Assembly (NCBI GenBank): GCA_049585815.1
Contig: JBAVAR010000085.1
Location: 1-20,137, forward strand
DNA from: DATLSM01 sp049585815
GTDB lineage: Bacteria > Actinomycetota > Thermoleophilia > Solirubrobacterales > 70-9
Direction: 5' to 3'
DNA length: 20,137 nucleotides
Shown here: piece after piece, positions 7,267 through 14,798 of the stretch
Layout of the letters: each line of letters begins with the position of its first letter
Position numbering within the stretch: position 1 is the first letter of the stretch
The notes under the pieces: generated by a model
The model's input: the letters and a program-made list of their open reading frames with translations, nothing else
What the model was told of the DNA's origin: nothing
Database searches by the model: none
Program-made: the position numbers and the translations under genes

Positions 7267-8718
7267 GTGGGACTCCACCACCAGGTGAGGCCCTCCACAT
7301 CCGTGGAAAGGCGCAGCTTTGGCGCGGTTTTCCCTCAGCCCGAGCGAGGCGGGTCTTGGCCGAACAGATCCTGCAATCTTTGGCTGATCGCACGCCGCGA
7401 GACGCCACGCAGGGATAACTCTGCCCCGAGCAACCCACCGCCCGGGCTCTTTGACGCCCTCCGCGTGCCCAACTTTCGCCTCTTCTTCAGCGGCCAGGCG
7501 ATCAGCCTGGTCGGAACCTGGATGCAGTCGGTGGCGCTCGTCTGGTTGGTGCTGGAGATCACCGGTTCGGGCACCCTGCTCGGGCTGGTCGTGGCGGCGC
7601 AGTTTCTGCCGGTGCTGGTGCTGGGTGCCTATGCGGGCCTGGTGGCCGACCGCCTCAACAAGCGGCGCCTGCTGCTCTGCACCCAATCGGCGATGGCCCT
7701 ACTCGCCCTCCTGCTCGGGCTGCTGACGGTCACCCACACCGTCCAGCTCTGGATGATCTTCGCCATCGCCCTTCTATTTGGCTGCGTCAACTCACTCGAT
7801 AACCCGACCAGGCAGTCATTTGTGATGGAGATGGTCGGCGGCAGCCGGGTGCAGAACGCGGTCTCCCTCAACAGCGCAATGGTGAATGGCTCGCGCGCGG
7901 TGGGGCCGGCGCTGGCGGGTGGGCTGATCGCGACGGTGGGAGTCGGGATCTGCTTCCTGATCAACGCGGCCAGCTTCCTCGCCGTGCTCCTCGCCCTCTG
8001 GCTGATGCAGGTCGCCAAGCTGCGCCCGGTCGAGCCGGTGGCGCGCAAGAGCGGTCAGCTGCGCGAGGGACTCCGCTACGTCCGCAATAGCGTCGGCCTC
8101 CTGGTGCCGCTGCTGATGATGGCGCTGATCGGCACCCTCGCCTACGAGTTCCAGGTCGCGCTGCCGTTGCTCGCCCGCGACTCCCTGCACGGAGGGGCGC
8201 AGACATATGGCTTCATGACCGCAGCGATGGCGATCGGGGCGGTAGCAGGCGGGCTCTACGTTGCCACCCGCGCGAGAACCGGCCTGCTACCGCTCACCGT
8301 CGCGGCCACCTGCTTCGGCGCCGCGATCCTGGCCGCCTCCCTCGCCCCTTCCCTGGCGGCGGAGCTTGTCGTTTTGCCGGTCGTTGGCTTCGCCAGCACC
8401 TCTTTCCTGGCGACCGGCAACAGCACCCTGCAGCTGAGCAGTGAGCCCCGCCTGCGCGGCCGGGTGATGGCGCTTTGGTCGGTGACCTTTCTCGGCTCTA
8501 CTCCCATTGGTGGCCCGATCATCGGCGCTGTCGGCGAGTACCTCGGACCTCGCTACGGGCTGGCGATCGGCGGCGCGGCCTGCCTCCTCGCCGCCGCGAT
8601 CGGGGCATTGGCGCTCAATCGTGTGCCGGCCGCCGAGCGCTATGCGCCGCGCCCCGAGTTAGAGCTGGCGCCCGGGATCCCCGAGCCGAGCACACAGGAA
8701 ACTCCGCTCAATCCGTAG
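7267..8718 (+). CDS. MFS exporter, enterobactin-exporter-like (MFS_3 type)
   Basis: 483 residues if started at GTG 7267. The transporter core begins near residue 60 with LFDALRVPNFRLFFSGQAIS and GTWMQSVALVWLVLEITGS, followed by about 12 helices; GLVADRLNKRRLL is the cytoplasmic loop-2 motif of the superfamily. The MFS_3/EntS group pumps small molecules out by proton exchange; the substrate is not known. The first 55 or so residues are rich in Arg, Pro and Ser and do not look like transporter sequence. GTG 7267 lies only 41 bases from the divergent aldehyde dehydrogenase start and has no clear ribosome site. The true start may be further in, for example CTG near 7382, leaving a longer shared promoter region. 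No ATG is available before the first helix. Confidence 0.87.
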   Translation: MGLHHQVRPSTSVERRSFGAVFPQPERGGSWPNRSCNLWLIARRETPRRDNSAPSNPPPGLFDALRVPNFRLFFSGQAISLVGTWMQSVALVWLVLEITGSGTLLGLVVAAQFLPVLVLGAYAGLVADRLNKRRLLLCTQSAMALLALLLGLLTVTHTVQLWMIFAIALLFGCVNSLDNPTRQSFVMEMVGGSRVQNAVSLNSAMVNGSRAVGPALAGGLIATVGVGICFLINAASFLAVLLALWLMQVAKLRPVEPVARKSGQLREGLRYVRNSVGLLVPLLMMALIGTLAYEFQVALPLLARDSLHGGAQTYGFMTAAMAIGAVAGGLYVATRARTGLLPLTVAATCFGAAILAASLAPSLAAELVVLPVVGFASTSFLATGNSTLQLSSEPRLRGRVMALWSVTFLGSTPIGGPIIGAVGEYLGPRYGLAIGGAACLLAAAIGALALNRVPAAERYAPRPELELAPGIPEPSTQETPLNP

Positions 8719-8751
8719 AGTCCCGCAGCCCTCGAGCAGTGTTATTCCCGG

Positions 8752-11121
8752 ATGGCGACGAGCGTCGTTCGCCATAGTGTCGCCGGCATGGCCGAAACCG
8801 GATCCATGCCGGTGACCGATCCCGGCGCCTCCGCAGCGCCAGTCCTTGACGCGGTCCGCGACTTCGAGCGCCTTTCCCGAGCGGACGTCGACTATGCCGG
8901 CGGCAAGGGAGCAAACCTCGGCGAGCTGACGGGCGCCGGCTTCCCCGTCCCGCCCGGCTTTGTGATCGGCGCCCCCGCCTATGCGGCGTTCTGTGATTCA
9001 GGCGGCCTGCGCGAAAGGATCGAGCAGCGCCTTGCCGAGATCGACGTAGATGACACCGCCGCGCTGGAGAGCGCGGCGATCGAGGTTCGGGCGATGGTCG
9101 AGAAGGAGCCGGTGCCCGAATGGCTCTCCCAGGCTATCCGCGAGGCCTACGACAGGCTGGCGCAGGCAGACCAGCAAAAGGCGGTTGCAGTGCGCTCCTC
9201 CGCCACCGCCGAGGACACCGACTCCGCCTCCTTCGCCGGCATGAACGAGACCGTCCTGAATGTCTGCGGCGCCGAGGCGGTACTCGCCGCGGTTCGGCAC
9301 TGCTGGTCATCACTGTTCGGCGGGCGGACCGTCTACTACCGTGCAAAGCGCGGCTTTGGCCAGGCGGATATGGACATCGCGGTGGTCGTCCAGAGCCAGA
9401 TCGAGGCGACCCGCGCCGGAGTTATGTTCACGATCGACCCTGCCTCCGGAGCGAGGGACCGGCTGGTGATCGAGGCTGCATTCGGCCTCGGCGAGTCAGT
9501 TGTCTCAGGCTCGGTGTCGCCGGATCGCTACATCGTCGGTAAGGACAGGCTGACGATCGAGCGACGCGAAGTGCGTCGCAAGGAGCTGACGATCGAGGCG
9601 CTCGAGGGCGGCGGCACCGCCACGCGCGAGCTGGGTGAGCGTGAGGCCGAGCAGCCGGTTCTCGATGACGAGGAGGTGGGTCAGATCGCCGAGCTCGGCC
9701 TCCGCATCGAGGGCCACTACGGCACCCCCCAGGACACCGAGTGGGCGATCGACCGCTCGGGCACCGTCTGGATGCTCCAGTCGCGCCCGGTCACCGCCGC
9801 AGGCGGCGCGAGCCTCGCCGAGCCACCGGCCAAACGAGGCGCCGAGCTGGTCCGTGGGCTGGGCGCAGCACCCGGAGCCGCCTCCGGGCCGGCGCGTATC
9901 GTCGCCTCGCTCGACGGTTCCGGTGAGCTCCTCCAGGGCGAGGTCCTGGTCGCCCACATGACCGCCCCCGATTGGGTGCCGTTGATGCGCAGGGCGGCGG
10001 CGATCGTGACCGATTCCGGCGGCATGACCTGCCACGCGGCGATTGTCTCCCGCGAGCTCGGCATCCCCTGCGTCGTCGGCACCGCCGAAGCAACCCGGGT
10101 CCTGCGCGACGGCGAGGTGGTGACCGTGGATGCCACCACCGGGGTGGTAACCGAGGGCGCCTCTGCGCCCGAGCGACCAACGGCGATCCCGGCGGCGGGT
10201 GGCGGCTCCAGCGGCGCTCCGGTCACCGGGACCAAGCTGCTCGTCAACCTCTCCGAGCCCTCTCAACTGGAGCGCGCGGCGGACCTCGACGTCGATGGGG
10301 TTGGGCTGCTGCGCGCCGAGCTGATGGTCGTCGAGGCGCTCGAGGGCGTCCACCCTCGAGCCCTGCTGGAGCGCGGCGAGGGCAACGAGTTCATCGAACG
10401 GATGGCCGCTTCGCTGACCGAGTTCGCCGCCGCCTTCGCACCGCGCCCGATCACCTACCGCACGATCGACTTCCGCACCAACGAGTTCCGCGGCCTCGAG
10501 GGCGGCGAGCAATTTGAGCCGCAGGAGGCCAACCCGATGATCGGCTACCGCGGAGCCCTGCGCTACATGCGCGAACCGGATCTCGTGCGCCTTGAGCTGG
10601 AGGCGATCGCCCGTGTTTGGGACGCCGGTCACGAAAACTTTCACGTGATGCTGCCGTTCGTACGCACCCCCCGCGAGGTGATCGCCTGTCGCCGGGAGAT
10701 CGAGGCTGCTGGGTTGCTCTCCCGGCCCGGCTTCGAGCTGTGGATCATGGCCGAGGTGCCGTCGGTGCTGTTTCACCTTGGTCGCTACGCCGAACTCGGC
10801 GTCGCCGGCATCTCGATTGGCTCAAACGATCTGACCCAGCTGGTTCTGGGCGCCGACCGCGACTCCGAGCTTGTTGCCGAGGTATTCGACGAGCGCGACG
10901 ATGCGGTCACCGAATTCATCGCCGAGCTGCTTCGCCGTGCCGGTGAGCTCGGCCTGCAGACGTCGATCTGCGGTCAGGCCCCCTCGGTCTACCCTGAGTA
11001 CGCGGACCTCCTTGTCCGCGCCGGAATTGACGCGATCTCGGTCAACATCGACGCCGTCGATCGCGGCCGCCGCCTGATCGCGGCCGCCGAGCGCCGGCTG
11101 CTGCTCAAAAAGGCCCGCTGA
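8752..11121 (+). CDS. ppsA: phosphoenolpyruvate synthase (pyruvate, water dikinase)
   Basis: 789 residues, the usual size. It converts pyruvate, ATP and water to PEP, AMP and phosphate, feeding gluconeogenesis. Domain order is the ATP-grasp nucleotide-binding domain (GGKGANLGEL near 50, then VRSSATAEDTDSASFAGMNE), the swivelling phosphohistidine domain with H428 in GGMTCHAAIVSRELGIPCV, and the PEP/pyruvate TIM barrel with ISIGSNDLTQLVLGADRD and catalytic C740 in ICGQAPS. All key residues are present. The PPDK-specific insertions are absent by length, so PEP synthase is preferred over pyruvate phosphate dikinase. ATG 8752 has no ribosome site; ATG 8788 and ATG 8806 are alternatives before the conserved region. 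It is 33 bases after the MFS gene, with an AGTCCC word in the gap. Confidence 0.93.
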   Translation: MATSVVRHSVAGMAETGSMPVTDPGASAAPVLDAVRDFERLSRADVDYAGGKGANLGELTGAGFPVPPGFVIGAPAYAAFCDSGGLRERIEQRLAEIDVDDTAALESAAIEVRAMVEKEPVPEWLSQAIREAYDRLAQADQQKAVAVRSSATAEDTDSASFAGMNETVLNVCGAEAVLAAVRHCWSSLFGGRTVYYRAKRGFGQADMDIAVVVQSQIEATRAGVMFTIDPASGARDRLVIEAAFGLGESVVSGSVSPDRYIVGKDRLTIERREVRRKELTIEALEGGGTATRELGEREAEQPVLDDEEVGQIAELGLRIEGHYGTPQDTEWAIDRSGTVWMLQSRPVTAAGGASLAEPPAKRGAELVRGLGAAPGAASGPARIVASLDGSGELLQGEVLVAHMTAPDWVPLMRRAAAIVTDSGGMTCHAAIVSRELGIPCVVGTAEATRVLRDGEVVTVDATTGVVTEGASAPERPTAIPAAGGGSSGAPVTGTKLLVNLSEPSQLERAADLDVDGVGLLRAELMVVEALEGVHPRALLERGEGNEFIERMAASLTEFAAAFAPRPITYRTIDFRTNEFRGLEGGEQFEPQEANPMIGYRGALRYMREPDLVRLELEAIARVWDAGHENFHVMLPFVRTPREVIACRREIEAAGLLSRPGFELWIMAEVPSVLFHLGRYAELGVAGISIGSNDLTQLVLGADRDSELVAEVFDERDDAVTEFIAELLRRAGELGLQTSICGQAPSVYPEYADLLVRAGIDAISVNIDAVDRGRRLIAAAERRLLLKKAR

Positions 11122-11146
11122 TATCAGGACCGCAGCCGGCGGGCCC

Positions 11147-11866
11147 TCAGGTTTCGACCATGCCACGATCAAGCGCATAGCGAACCAGCTCGGCGCGCCC
11201 AGAGAGTCGCAACTTCTGCTGGATGTGGGCCCGATGGCTCTCCACCGTGCGGATGCTTAGGTAGAGCTGTTCGGCGATCTCGCTGTTGGTGTGGCCCAGT
11301 GCGATCAGTCGCAGAACCTCGCGCTCGCGGTCACTGAGTCCGTCACTTCGCTGGGTGTCGGGCTCCGACACGAGCCGCGCGCCGAGCGCCGGCTGTAGAT
11401 AGGTGTCGCCGGCGGCGGCGCTGCGCACCGCCTGCACCAACTCGGCATCGGCAGCCTCCTTCAAGACATAGCCGCGAACCCCGGTCTGCAATGCCTTGCG
11501 GGCAAATGCGGGCTCGTTCTGCATCGTCAGGACGACGATCTCGGTGTCAGGCGAGGCCTCTTTGATGTCGGGTACCGCCTCAAGGCTCGAACGCCCCGGC
11601 ATGTTGAGGTCGAGGATCAGTACGGTCGGCTTGTGGCCGCGCACATAGCGAATTGCGGCCTCGGCGTCACCCGCCTCGGCAACCACCTCAAAGTCCGGCT
11701 CCGCCTCAAGCAGCATGCGCAGGGCGCTGCGGACGACGGTGTGATCGTCGGCGAGGACGATCGTCGTCGTATCCGCAATCGATCCCTGATCTGCGCCGGC
11801 TGTTTTGGGCATGGCGACGAGGTTAGCGGCGCTTGCGGAGGCATCGATTGAGTCCATGACGCACAT
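11147..11866 (-). CDS. NarL/FixJ-type response regulator
   Basis: 239 residues. An N-terminal receiver carries the acidic pair D40-D41, the phosphoacceptor D86 in LILDLNMPG, T114 (VVLTM) and K136 (YVLKE). A C-terminal LuxR-type helix-turn-helix spans about 176-232 (LSDREREVLRLIALGHTNSEI, TVESHRAHIQQKL). It binds DNA when phosphorylated and acts as a transcription factor. ATG 11866 is supported by GGGGAG five bases upstream; ATG for MPKTAG (codon 19) is an alternative that removes a poorly conserved leader. The gene is divergent from the histidine kinase at 12035, its probable partner, and ends 25 bases from the convergent PEP synthase stop. The 168-base gap between regulator and kinase holds a GGGACT word at 11988-11993 and a CGGTC/GACCG repeat near 12003-12015. 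Confidence 0.93.
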   Translation of the reverse strand: MCVMDSIDASASAANLVAMPKTAGADQGSIADTTTIVLADDHTVVRSALRMLLEAEPDFEVVAEAGDAEAAIRYVRGHKPTVLILDLNMPGRSSLEAVPDIKEASPDTEIVVLTMQNEPAFARKALQTGVRGYVLKEAADAELVQAVRSAAAGDTYLQPALGARLVSEPDTQRSDGLSDREREVLRLIALGHTNSEIAEQLYLSIRTVESHRAHIQQKLRLSGRAELVRYALDRGMVET

Positions 11867-12034
11867 CTAAGCTCCCCGGAGAAGCGACGCCATCCGTGTT
11901 TTCCCGCGTGGTTGATCACGAATCAGAGCACCATGGGCCAACTCCTTCACGCAGCAGGATTTGTGAATTGCGCCCGCAGCTGCCAACGGGACTACCATGG
12001 ATCGGTCGATGACCGAAACAGCGGATCTGGGCGG

Positions 12035-13795
12035 ATGATGGTGGACTCCGCTGGGGACGCCAGCGGTGTCCTTGATCAGCGCAGGCTGCGCGAGCTGATC
12101 GACGTCGGCCGCGCCCTGGTCGCTGAGCTCGACCTCGAGGCGGTCCTCAGCCGGGTGCTGAAGGTAGCCTGCGAGCTGACCGGTGCTCGCTATGCGGCGG
12201 TCGGGGTCCTGGACCCCCAACGGCGCGAGCTTGAGCGCTTCATCACCCGCGGCATCGACGAGCAGACCAGGGAGACGATCGGCAGCCTGCCGCGCGGGCG
12301 CGGGGTGCTCGGACTGCTGATCGAAGACCCCGCCCCGCTGCGGCTTCGCAACGTGGGCGATCACCCCCGCTCCTACGGCTTTCCCTCAGGCCACCCGCCG
12401 ATGACCAGCTTCCTTGGCGTGCCGATCGTGATTCGCGGCGAGGCCTGGGGCAATCTCTACCTGACCGAGAAGGCGGGCGGCGAATTCGACGAGGCCGACG
12501 AGCAGTCGGCGTTGATCCTCGCCGAGTGGACGGCGATCGCGGTCGGCAACGCTCACCTTTACCGCAACGTCGAGCAGCAGCGCGACGAGCTCGAGCGCGC
12601 CGTGCAGAGCCTCGAGGCAACCACCGAGATCGCTCGCGCCGTCGGTGGCGAGACCAACCTCGACCGGATCCTGGAGACGATCGTCAAGCGAGGTCGGGCA
12701 CTGGTTGAGGCGCGCTCGCTGCTGATCTTGCTGGAGGAGCGTGGCGAGCTTCATCTGGCCGCCGCGGCGGGCGAGTTCGATCTCGGTGGCGAGCTGCGCC
12801 TTCCGGTTGCAGGTTCGGCCCCCGGACAGGTGCTGCAGGCGCGGCGACCGACCCGGATCCGGGACCTCGGTGCCAACCTGATGTCCCAGCCCCGCAGCCA
12901 GGGCACCGGATCGGCGGCGATGCTCGTCCCGCTCGTCTACCGAGGACAGTCCCTCGGCGTCTTAGTGGCGCTCGATCCGCTTGGCGAAGACACCGAGTTC
13001 AGCGGAGAGAGCGAGCGGGTGCTCGGCTCCTTCGCAGCCAGCGCCGCGACCGCGGTGGCCAGCGCCCAGTCGGTGGCCGAAGACAAGGTCCTCAACAGCA
13101 TCGAAGCGGCTGAGCGCGAGCGGGGCCGCTGGGCTCGCGAGCTCCACGACGAGGCGCTGCAGAGCATGGGTGGGCTGCGGGTTCTGCTCTCAACCGCCCG
13201 CCGTGGCGGCGCCGACGGCAATATCGACGAGCTGCTCGCCCAGGCGATCGAGAGGGTTGACCACGCAATCGCGGAGATGCGGCGTCTGATCGCCGACCTG
13301 CGCCCAGCAACTCTCGACGAGCTGGGGCTGGCAGCGGCATTGGAAGCCCTGGTCGAGCGGCTTAACGCAGAGGAGACGATCAATCTTGAGCTGGAAGTCG
13401 AACTAGGCTTTGAGGAGGGTCGCAATCCGACCCGGCTTCTGAACCAGGTCGAGGACACCGTTTATCGCCTCGTCCAAGAGGGATTGAACAACGCGGCGCA
13501 ACATGGTGGGGGCGATCGGGCGACGGTCGAGGCGATCGAGGAGGGCGGGAGCATCCGGGTGCGGATCGCGGACAGCGGGCGGGGTTTTGACCCCAACCAG
13601 AACACCGCCGGTTTCGGCCTGCGCGGGATGCGCGAACGGGTGACTCTGGCGGGCGGATCGCTGGAGATCAGAAGCGCACCTGGAAGCGGGACCGTGATCG
13701 AGGCGAACCTGCCGGCCCGCCACCGAGAGGCGTCGGCCGACACTCTGAAAAAAGTCGACTTCGAGCAGACCAAGGGGCACGCTGCCGGAGGCTGA
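12035..13795 (+). CDS. soluble GAF-GAF histidine kinase, DevS/DosT-like
   Basis: 586 residues from ATG 12035 with no membrane helix, so cytoplasmic. Order: GAF-A (about 20-170), GAF-B (about 190-350), a HisKA_3 dimerisation domain with phosphoacceptor H371 in RELHDEALQ, and an HATPase domain with VQEGLNNAAQH, IADSGRGFDP and GFGLRGMRERV. GAF-A closely follows the DevS/DosT pattern (GIDEQTRETIGSLPRGRGVL, then HPPMTSFLGVP and GNLYLTEK). H120 in FPSGHPPM matches the proximal heme ligand H149 of mycobacterial DevS, and Y142 matches distal Y171, with the same spacing of 22. A heme-based oxygen, NO, CO or redox sensor is likely but not proven. ATG 12035 leaves room for promoters toward the divergent regulator; the frame is open from 11912. 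Confidence 0.9.
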   Translation: MMVDSAGDASGVLDQRRLRELIDVGRALVAELDLEAVLSRVLKVACELTGARYAAVGVLDPQRRELERFITRGIDEQTRETIGSLPRGRGVLGLLIEDPAPLRLRNVGDHPRSYGFPSGHPPMTSFLGVPIVIRGEAWGNLYLTEKAGGEFDEADEQSALILAEWTAIAVGNAHLYRNVEQQRDELERAVQSLEATTEIARAVGGETNLDRILETIVKRGRALVEARSLLILLEERGELHLAAAAGEFDLGGELRLPVAGSAPGQVLQARRPTRIRDLGANLMSQPRSQGTGSAAMLVPLVYRGQSLGVLVALDPLGEDTEFSGESERVLGSFAASAATAVASAQSVAEDKVLNSIEAAERERGRWARELHDEALQSMGGLRVLLSTARRGGADGNIDELLAQAIERVDHAIAEMRRLIADLRPATLDELGLAAALEALVERLNAEETINLELEVELGFEEGRNPTRLLNQVEDTVYRLVQEGLNNAAQHGGGDRATVEAIEEGGSIRVRIADSGRGFDPNQNTAGFGLRGMRERVTLAGGSLEIRSAPGSGTVIEANLPARHREASADTLKKVDFEQTKGHAAGG

Positions 13796-13818
13796 CCGAG
13801 AGGATCGGACACCTGCCG

Positions 13819-13854
13819 TACGGGTTTCCCGCAGAAGATTGCGGGCTTACCGTA
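13819..13854. promoter_or_regulatory. two-part dyad upstream of the b6-like operon promoter
   Basis: An inner stem CCCGCA (13828-13833) / TGCGGG (13840-13845) sits inside an outer pair TACGG (13819-13823) / CCGTA (13850-13854), with symmetric 4-base gaps. It lies between the kinase stop and the -35 box at 13862. No T-run follows, so an activator site is more likely than a terminator, although a weak terminator for the kinase gene is possible. The neighbouring response regulator is an obvious candidate to bind here. Confidence 0.4.
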
Positions 13855-13861
13855 GAGCGGG

Positions 13862-13889
13862 TTGACTTGTGGAAGTCGGGGTGTAGCGT
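13862..13889 (+). promoter_or_regulatory. sigma-70/SigA-type promoter for the b6-like cytochrome operon
   Basis: TTGACT (13862-13867) and TAGCGT (13884-13889) are separated by 16 bases. The -35 box is near consensus and the -10 box fits TANNNT. It lies 37 bases before the ATG at 13927, giving a short leader containing AGGAGG. Confidence 0.55.
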
Positions 13890-13926
13890 CGCCTAAACCG
13901 GTCAACGGTAGGAGGTGGCGAACGCG

Positions 13927-14106
13927 ATGGCACAAGCGGTACCTGTGGTCTCAGGCGCGATTTTCGACCTGAACCACCCAGCCCACTATGTCCACTGGCA
14001 TTTCTTTCAGATGTCGGTGGGTAACGTAATTGTCATCTTGCTGATGATCGCCGTGTTCATCGCCGCGATCCTGCTGCCCTTCCCCAAGCATCGGCGGCTA
14101 CCTTGA
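13927..14106 (+). CDS. 59-residue single-helix membrane protein, first gene of b6-like operon
   Basis: A short protein with a soluble N-terminal part rich in His and aromatics (NHPAHYVHWHFFQMS, about 16-30) and one helix at about 32-53 (VIVILLMIAVFIAAILL), ending in a basic tail. ATG 13927 is preferred because AGGAGG ends 11 bases upstream; GTG 13915 overlaps that ribosome site. The gene directly precedes the cytochrome b gene and its stop overlaps a possible TTG start of it, so it is probably a small subunit or assembly factor of the same membrane complex. I do not recognise a named family. The four His near the membrane edge could bind a metal or heme, but this is a guess. Confidence 0.75.
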   Translation: MAQAVPVVSGAIFDLNHPAHYVHWHFFQMSVGNVIVILLMIAVFIAAILLPFPKHRRLP

Positions 14107-14147
14107 GCGACAGCGAGGGACGGGGGATCACCCCGGAGGAACGCCAG

Positions 14148-14798
14148 ATGTGGACCACCTGGGTGCGCGAGCGCGCGGTAGGGGCGCTGCCCCCGGAGAA
14201 ACTCCTCCCCGATCGCCAACCCTCCTACGTGTCGTCGTGGATCTACGTCTTCGGAGTTGTCAGCATCGCGGCGCTGATCATCGTCGTCGCCTCGGGAATG
14301 ATCCTTGGTCTGAAGGGGCCGGAATGGTGGCACGTCTCCAGCGTCGGCCACTTCTTCAACAGCATTCACCTTTGGTCGGTCGAGCTGTTCTTTTTCGCGA
14401 TGGTTGTCCACCTCTGGGGGAAGTTCTTCATGGGTGCCTGGCGCGGCGGGCGCGCCCGCACCTGGGTGACCGGCGCATTCACCTTCCTGGTCGCGATCGG
14501 CGCCGCCTTCACCGGCTACCTCTCCCAGCAGAACTTCGACTCGCAGTGGATCGCCACCCAGGGCAAGGACGGGATCAACTCGATCGGCGTCGGCGCGTTC
14601 TTCAACGTCACCGACTTCGGCCAGATGTACACATTCCATGTAATCCTGCTGCCGGTTGCCGTGGTGGTACTGATCGTCGCGCACGTGCTGCTCGTGCGCC
14701 GTCACGGGGTCGTGCCTCCATACCCGGCAAAAGCCAAGCCGCCCGCCTCCGCTCCTTCCCAGCCGCAGGCGGCGGCGAGTGAGGGTGGCGCGAGATGA
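14148..14798 (+). CDS. b6-type cytochrome b (N-terminal four-helix domain)
   Basis: 216 residues with four membrane helices holding two b hemes. The ligands are H74 and H88 (spacing 14) in the second helix and H164 and H179 (spacing 15) in the fourth. The 14/15 pattern is that of cytochrome b6, not mitochondrial-type cytochrome b, where both are 14. The usual quinol-site motif after TGY (LPWDQ-like) is replaced by TGYLSQQNFDSQWI (123-136). ATG 14148 has GGAGGA seven bases upstream; an in-frame TTG at 14103 overlapping the previous stop would add 15 residues. The C-terminal tail is Ala/Pro-rich. The stop overlaps the next start (ATGA). The protein should take electrons from menaquinol or pass them across the membrane with its partner, but no separate Rieske or cytochrome c gene is seen nearby. 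Confidence 0.87.
   Translation: MWTTWVRERAVGALPPEKLLPDRQPSYVSSWIYVFGVVSIAALIIVVASGMILGLKGPEWWHVSSVGHFFNSIHLWSVELFFFAMVVHLWGKFFMGAWRGGRARTWVTGAFTFLVAIGAAFTGYLSQQNFDSQWIATQGKDGINSIGVGAFFNVTDFGQMYTFHVILLPVAVVVLIVAHVLLVRRHGVVPPYPAKAKPPASAPSQPQAAASEGGAR

Noticed and set aside
7266..7307. Two small inverted repeats (GGTGG/CCACC and TCCAC/GTGGA) between the aldehyde dehydrogenase and MFS genes
   Set aside because: Five-base arms in GC-rich DNA are expected often. They are mentioned only because the gap also holds a GGGACT word.
9505..10776. A 423-codon open frame on the minus strand, opposite PEP synthase
   Set aside because: It covers the conserved PEP synthase domains on the other strand and shows no protein-like features; it is a composition effect.
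11118..11127. CTGATATCAG palindrome over the PEP synthase stop codon
   Set aside because: Only 10 bases, no T-run, and partly fixed by the coding sequence, so it is not convincing as a terminator.
11979..12000. Possible full DosR box in the regulator/kinase gap
   Set aside because: Only the GGGACT half is present; the second half does not match AGTCCC.
11912..12034. Longer start for the histidine kinase at 11912
   Set aside because: The extra 41 residues have no family likeness and would leave only 45 bases for two divergent promoters. ATG 12035 is preferred, without certainty.
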